Shown here in pieces: positions 58,872 to 64,000 of a DNA stretch of 64,000 nucleotides. The DNA is from Ilyonectria destructans. Taxonomy: Eukaryota; Ascomycota; Sordariomycetes; Hypocreales; Nectriaceae. The DNA is taken from assembly GCA_020740775.1 (NCBI GenBank), contig JAHEWK010000010.1, positions 744,001 through 808,000 of the forward strand. The letters are read 5' to 3'. Numbering within the stretch: position 1 is the stretch's first letter; every line of letters begins with the position of its first letter. The notes under the pieces were generated by a model. The model did not search any database. It had not been told where the DNA came from and worked only from the letters and a program-made list of their open reading frames with translations. Made by a program: the position numbers and the translations under genes.

Positions 58872-60945
58872 TTATACCACCACAGCTTCCAGGCGTTTTA
58901 CCACGTCGTCGTAGAACTTCATAGATAAGCGTTGCGCCACCTCGTCCGCCGTCTCATCATCTCCATCTTTTAGCCCTAGCTCCTTACCGCCAGCGAGGCA
59001 CTTGCGAGTCGCTTCTTCGAACTTCTCACCCATGTCGGCACCTATGGCCGCGACCCGGTCCTCGGTGAGTAGCGCCTCGCGGACCCGGCGCACAACGTCC
59101 GGCCGGCCCCGCGCCCGCCGCATCTCGATGCCAAGTACCGTCTCGACGGTCTGCCAGTGGGCTAGCTCGACAAAGATGACGCCTAAGCTGTATATATCGA
59201 AGCTTTTCTTAGAGCGCTCGCGGTCGCGTCGGCGGTTTGATTGCGTTCGCGGGTGTCGATACAGGTCGTGCTCAGCATCATCGCCGGGGGCGTCCGTCAT
59301 TTCTTCCGAGCCGCCGGGCCGCGAGAAGTCGAAGCCCGAGAGGTACGGCTGGCGGAAATCCACATGGCCGGCACGCGTACGAAAGAAGAGAATATTGTGG
59401 CTGCGCAGGCCCTTGTGTAACCAGTGCACGGCGTGCAGGTACAACAGGCAATTGCTGATGGCATGGGCGAGCTTGACTCGCTCCGTGACACGGGGCTTGC
59501 GGACTTGCGGATCCTGGAGGAGCTCGCGTAACGAGACTGGGGGAAGTGAGTGGTGTAATTTGCCGTCGACCGGGCGTTCAAAGATGAGGCCGAGTCGGCG
59601 GTCGAGAATATCCACGTCGTCGTCCGGTACGTTGGGGTCGGCCTTGTCGAAGAAGCCCAAGCAGTGGGGGGTTCGGAAGGCTTCTGGCTTGGGGCTGTGG
59701 TTGAGCAGCGCCGCTAGCTTTCGTACTCGCTCGATAGTGTCGGCCTTTGAGAGCGAACCGGGCTGCGGACCAGCGTTATCGTAGTCTTTCCACTCAATCC
59801 ATACCTGTTTCTTGCCTTCAGCCGTCTTCATCATGGCATCGCACCGCGGAGTATCGGACTCGTCGACATCAGGGTCGAGTTCGATGAGATAGCGGGGCAC
59901 AAATAGATTGCGCTGCTGTTCCGGGCGCACGAGATCGAGGAACTTGACAGCTGCCTCGTCTATGAGAGCTGGTGATTCGGACTTGGGGTCGATGGTCTCG
60001 TTGAAGGCCTTGAACTTGGCCAACTTGGAGAGCTGTCTTAGGGCATCGGCGTTGGCTTCCCGCTCAAGCTTGGACATTGGGGATGGCCCGACAGGAGTGC
60101 CTGCATCGAGCTGAGACTTTAGGGCTAGCACGAGATGGCTCAAGTCTGCAATCTTGTGATGGAGGAGCAAGACGCCCCGGTTGGTGTCCTGAACTGTGTG
60201 CCGAATCTCGACTTGAAGAGAGTGGTCGAGGATATTGGTCATGCTGTCATTCAGGGAGGAGAACTTGTCCAACAACACCTCGAAGCTTTCCTTGTCGAAC
60301 GAAACCCATTGAAGCCTGTGAAGGCTCCCAATGGATTTAGCCTTGAACCCAGTCATGGCTTTTTTGATAAAGTCTCTCTTCCTCTCCGCCATGGGGAAGT
60401 TGGCCTGCTTGGCATCCCTTTCAGGGGCTTCCAGAATGCCATCGTCCTGAACCACTTTCAAGTTGTGGTGGCGGTGCTGGTGCTTGGTGAACTCCTCAAA
60501 GAGGCACTGCACCTGGACTAACAGATCGAGGACAGTCTGGCGGTGCAGATTAAAAATATTGGAGTTAAGGACCTTGTCCTGGTTCTTCTCGTCTAAATCA
60601 AGCAGCCCTGAAGTCTCACTCCATGCGTAGAGTCGCTGTTGCTCCATGCGGAGGCGCAGATTAAGATACCTGCACTCATTCTCGTACCCTAGGGCTGTGA
60701 CGAGCAGCTGAATCCCTGGATGGTAGGACGTATTAGGACAAGCAGTAGTTAATTATGGATACACGGGCATGGGAGGAGGGCATTGCAAAGGGATGCATCT
60801 GTGCCATGCCTCGAGCCTGAAGCCTGAGCCTTGGCCGAGTGTAATAGTGATAGTGGAGAGACATGCCTTGGATACAACTGGTGTAGACTTGCAGGCCAAT
60901 GGAAGCCACACCTATGGCTAAGCCCGTGAGAGACACGGGGTCCAT
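58872..60945 (-). CDS. HeLo-like domain + pseudokinase protein
   Basis: The predicted product has 640 aa. Residues 1-230 resemble the fungal HeLo (prion-inhibition/cell-death) helical domain. The N-terminus MDPVSLTGLAIGVASIGLQV is a hydrophobic, Gly/Ala-rich first helix, as in HET-S and related proteins. Helices around YLNLRLRMEQQRLYAWSE and a basic KAMTGFKAKSIGSLHRLQW stretch follow. Residues about 330-610 have a kinase fold with degraded motifs. VWIEWKDYD holds the only candidate for the beta-3 lysine. HKGLRSHN (460-467) replaces HRDxKxxN, so the catalytic Asp is missing. GFDFS (487-491) replaces DFG, YRHP stands for APE, and DIYSLGV matches helix F. It is therefore expected to bind but not phosphorylate. 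The exons are 60945-60867 and 60715-58872. The intron begins GC (AAG/GCATGT); a GT donor nine bases upstream would also keep frame and remove three residues. No NLR gene lies next to it. Confidence 0.82.
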
Positions 60946-61930
60946 GGCCGGATATAGAGAGCGGATCTAATGAGCTACGGTACGCGGAGGACGGTGGTTT
61001 ACACAGCCAGCCCAGGGGTTTCGGAAGAGACCAAGGCCAGGGCGGGATTGATGATCAGGAACCAACGGCCGGGGATTCGCTCACGTTTCCAGGGGAGGGG
61101 GGCAGCCTGAACGGACGACGGACCGGGGGAGGGTGTGGGCGAAGGGAGCACGGAACAGACGGGGGAGGGTTCGGCCGACGGGTTGTGGGCGGCTGAAGGA
61201 TGGGCGAGCGGTTTTGGCTCGGTGAGAAGTTTTGGCGCAGCCGGCGTTTGTTGTTGTACGCGGGAAATGGGCCACAGGCCGTGTGGGGGAGTGGAAGTGG
61301 TGAGGAGGGAGGGGTTGGAGTGTGAGTGGGAGTGGGAATGGAAGAGAAGCGCATTGGCGATTGCAATTGGGAGATGATTAAAGTGGTGCTGTAGTGAAAC
61401 AAGCGACTCCAAAGAGGGCATATTTTTCGTGATGACCTGGCCCATGCCCAGGCGCGCATGCGGCAAGAGATTGAAAATTGGGGGCTATGTCTGGAGGATA
61501 CGAGATGCCGTTGACTGCTCCGTACCGTCTTAACCTTACTTGGGGGTGTTGACCAACAGGATGGGTCCCGTCTCGTTGATCTGTCTTATTCTGGGAACCG
61601 TTTCGTGGCTAATGTCACTATTTTGGGGGCCGTTAAGAGGGTCCCTTTGCTTGGGGGCGGATTGTTTCTTTTCCCCTTGGCCCCCGCGCTATTGACACGA
61701 CCCGAGCATCTAATTACCCCTCTCCTTCCTTTTGGGAAGGATTGGATGTATTTTATTCCGTGAGGTGACGGCCATGTTAACCAATCCATGCACCCTGAGA
61801 TGTGAGGTCCGATAAGGAATTGATTAAAATGACTGACCGAGGAAGGGTGGAAAACGAGGGACGAGAAGCAGAGGGACGAAAGAGGAAAGAGGGAATTTAT
61901 TGTGACAGGGATCGGGTTGAGTGTGAAGGA

Positions 61931-61989
61931 GAGAGGAGGAGGAGAGAGGAGGAGGAGAGAGGAGGAGGAGAGAGGAGGAGGAGGAGGAG
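61931..61989. repeat. Purine minisatellite, 13-bp unit GAGAGGAGGAGGA
   Basis: Three full units and most of a fourth occur head to tail, followed by GAG/GGA runs to about 61989. The plus strand is all purine over this stretch. It is non-coding as far as can be seen. Confidence 0.85.
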
Positions 61990-63131
61990 TCGAGGAGAGA
62001 CCAACAGAGTGGAACAATGGAATAGCGGACCGACGGGAGACTGAGGGTTGAGGCCTGAGGGTTCAAGGGATAATGATGACCATCTTTTTTGCCGGTCCGT
62101 CTGTTTATCAATACAAGCACTTGGCGTCGTTTTGGGAAACGCGGATGCATGCTCACCTTAATCAGGTCGTCGATCTGGACAGCCCAACGGCTGGATGTGT
62201 AAGGTTATTTTCAAGGCCGCATGGTTGGTGGCGTTTGCAGGGCCTTGAATTAATTGTTAAGCAGACCGCTCTTCTCAATGGGCCTGCTTCTAGAACGCCC
62301 TGCATGTCGCTTCAGTACGCACACATGACATCATGGCGGCTGCGCAACAACCACGCCAAGAGGCGCAGGAGGACCCTGAAAAACAAAACAACCATGGAGA
62401 TGCCTCAAAACGCCATTGTCGGTGTAATGGAGAGTCACGATCTCGTACATGATCCAAACGGTCAAACTCGGCGACGGGAGAGACGAAGCAAGCCGCATGC
62501 CCGGTTCGGCATGGCATGTTACACGCAGACGGAGATTCCGGTTGGGAATCTAGGCAACCACATTTCGAGCGACTAGAGTGTCCGTCTCTTTTCGGCATCA
62601 GGCCGTGGAACATCGTGGGACGCGTGGGACTGGGCCGCATCGGGACACTGGCTGGCTAACATGCTAATCGCCTCGAATGCACGGTATGCAAGACATGAGT
62701 TGGCGGGATAATACCTGGCAAACCGAGCAAGAAATTTGGGATGGGTTTGGTTGACAGCTTTCTAACGACGGGGGTCCCCTGGTCAGGAAAAAAAAGAGGC
62801 TTGATGGGGTCCGTCTTATTGCAAAGTGCATTGCAAGGTGCGACGCAACCACACAGGCTAAACCAGCCAGACTTGGCGAGGGGAGCGTCTAGAGTCGTTC
62901 CGACATCGCAGCTGACCCGCCTGGAATTACAATAGAGTGGTTGAAACCGAGAGAGGATGAGAGTGGGGAGTGTGAGACATGAGATAATGTTGAGAGTACT
63001 GCAAGCAGGAGCTGTGCAGAATGGGTGTGATGCATGGGATAGCTCGCTTGGAAGATATCAGACAGCTATCGATGACGATAGGTTGATGAATGACACCGTT
63101 ACCCAACGACCATGAACATGTGAGAGCTGCC

Positions 63132-63425
63132 CTAAACCCCGGTGAATTGGAGTCGGACGCACGGCGTGTCAAGGACCGGGGGCTTGTATAATCGAGAAGA
63201 GATGACCCAAAGGACTGGGCAAGGAGCAACAAGACACAACGGAATGCAGTGGAGAGCTGCATCGAAAAAGGCGGGATTCCCAAAGAAGGCAGTCAGCTCG
63301 CCGGCATCACGAACGGCACCTAGAGCTCTCAACCACTCACGTCCCAGCCCGACTGTCCAAGCACCGGCACCTGAGGCGCAAGCGGTCCGGATGTAGAACC
63401 GATAGATGGAGAAGAAGGCTGACAT
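63132..63425 (-). other. Weak candidate ORF (possible membrane protein)
   Basis: From the ATG at 63425 an open frame of 97 codons reads MSAFFSIYRFYIRTACASG and onward, with a hydrophobic segment around LHCIPLCLVAPCPVLWVIS. Third positions are mostly G/C, as in the genes of this window. No family was recognised and no upstream exon was confirmed, although a GTACGT donor stands at about 63507. It could be part of a real gene or chance. Confidence 0.2.
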
Positions 63426-64000
63426 GGTCGTGGTGACAGGTATGTGGCAGGGCATGTAGCAGGGAGTTTGCAGGGGAATAGCAGAGTAGCGGTGACAGTA
63501 CGTACCTGGAGGGCAAGCATCTGCCGTGTAGAGGCACAGGAATGGACGATTGTTTGGTCCTGGAGAAGTGAAGAGCTTCAGCCCCTTGCACTATTTGCGA
63601 GGTAAGGCCGCGTGTGGATGGGGGACAGGCTCGTTTGGTGGAGGCGCATTGAAATCGCAGTCACACGAGGGCCTGTGAATGGACGCCCACTTGGATGACC
63701 CTGTTATCAAGACACGGCAGAAGAGGTGCATCCCGCCGTTTTGTCCGCTGTTTCTGGCTGGGAATGCCAAGCAACGCACCTTGCCGTGCAGCGCAGCGTA
63801 CCGCACTTTGCTAGACGACACCGCCGCTGTGGCGTACAGCAGCCAGTGAGGGCGGCGGGATTGTTGGATGGAGGGCAAAAAGTGAAGTTCCAAAGTGCAA
63901 GCAACGGGCGGCCGGATGAGGTTGTGTGGAGGAGGGGGGCTCACACCATAACTGACTGGCTCTGTGGCGGGCCATGCCCCCAGTGGAGATCTGGTGGATC

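Larger units (their letters stand above)
60946..64000. other. Stretch without a firm gene
   Basis: This is about 3 kb after the HeLo gene start. It contains a purine minisatellite at 61931-61989 and several open frames of 80-170 codons on both strands. One of them (63132-63425, minus) is listed separately as a weak candidate. No other domain or exon chain was recognised. Confidence 0.45.

Noticed and set aside
61586..62017. 143-codon minus-strand frame
   Set aside because: It is a by-product of the purine/pyrimidine minisatellite (Ser/Pro/Leu runs).

Overview
The window looks like chromosomal DNA of a filamentous ascomycete, most likely a Sordariomycete. Genes carry short introns (about 47-80 nt, a few of 135-356 nt) with GT/AG borders and CTAAC-like branch sites. 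They are spaced monocistronically on both strands. Most products are conserved fungal housekeeping proteins. Nothing bacterial, viral or plasmid-like was seen. Gene models were built by hand from splice motifs and frame continuity; homology statements rest on recognised motifs, not on a search.

Layout. 1-4046: no recognisable gene. 4047-9401 (-): vacuolar ABCC transporter of the YCF1/MRP type, seven exons. 10272-11262 (-): SidJ/UPF0613-like serine hydrolase, divergent from TTI1 (11872-15097, +), a HEAT-repeat subunit of the TTT chaperone complex. 15098-18985: 3.9 kb without a convincing gene, ahead of a GAP1-type amino acid permease (18986-20862, +). 21227-21309 (-): tRNA-Lys(CTT) with a 10-nt intron. 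22540-23843 (-): NADH pyrophosphatase (Nudix). 25469-26722 (+): PQ-loop vacuolar transporter. 27273-28345 (-): apparently decayed Gfd2/YDR514C-like nuclease-fold gene. 28346-31522: gene-poor, AT-rich stretch with a diverged inverted repeat. 31523-32283 (+): TIM23. 33013-34554 (+): hypothetical protein. 35516-36895 (+): Q/P-rich protein with a probable GC-AG intron. 37699-38523 (+): dephospho-CoA kinase. 39094-41486 (+): disordered protein with a Cys cluster and ten regularly spaced Trp. 41954-43690 (-): RING + LON-domain protein. 46614-47147 (+): small hypothetical protein. 47703-48943 (-): INSIG homologue. 51115-52662 (-): MAK11-like WD40 ribosome-assembly factor. 52961-56147 (-): NAK-family (Ark1/Prk1) kinase. 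58217-58585 (+): 72-residue CYSTM-type microprotein in three small exons. 58872-60945 (-): HeLo-like domain fused to a degenerate kinase domain. 60946-64000: no firm gene.

Most genes work in separate routes: vacuolar and membrane transport (YCF1, PQ-loop, permease), mitochondrial import and CoA synthesis (TIM23, CAB5), PIKK maturation (TTI1), ribosome assembly (MAK11), sterol control (INSIG) and endocytic actin control (NAK kinase). There is no sign of a biosynthetic cluster or operon.

The most unusual locus is the HeLo-like/pseudokinase gene at 58.9-60.9 kb. Its domain order parallels the animal necroptosis effector MLKL, and HeLo domains are the membrane-active part of fungal incompatibility proteins. 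Other points of interest are the Trp-repeat protein at 39-41.5 kb, the microprotein at 58.2 kb, two candidate GC-AG introns and the decayed nuclease gene.
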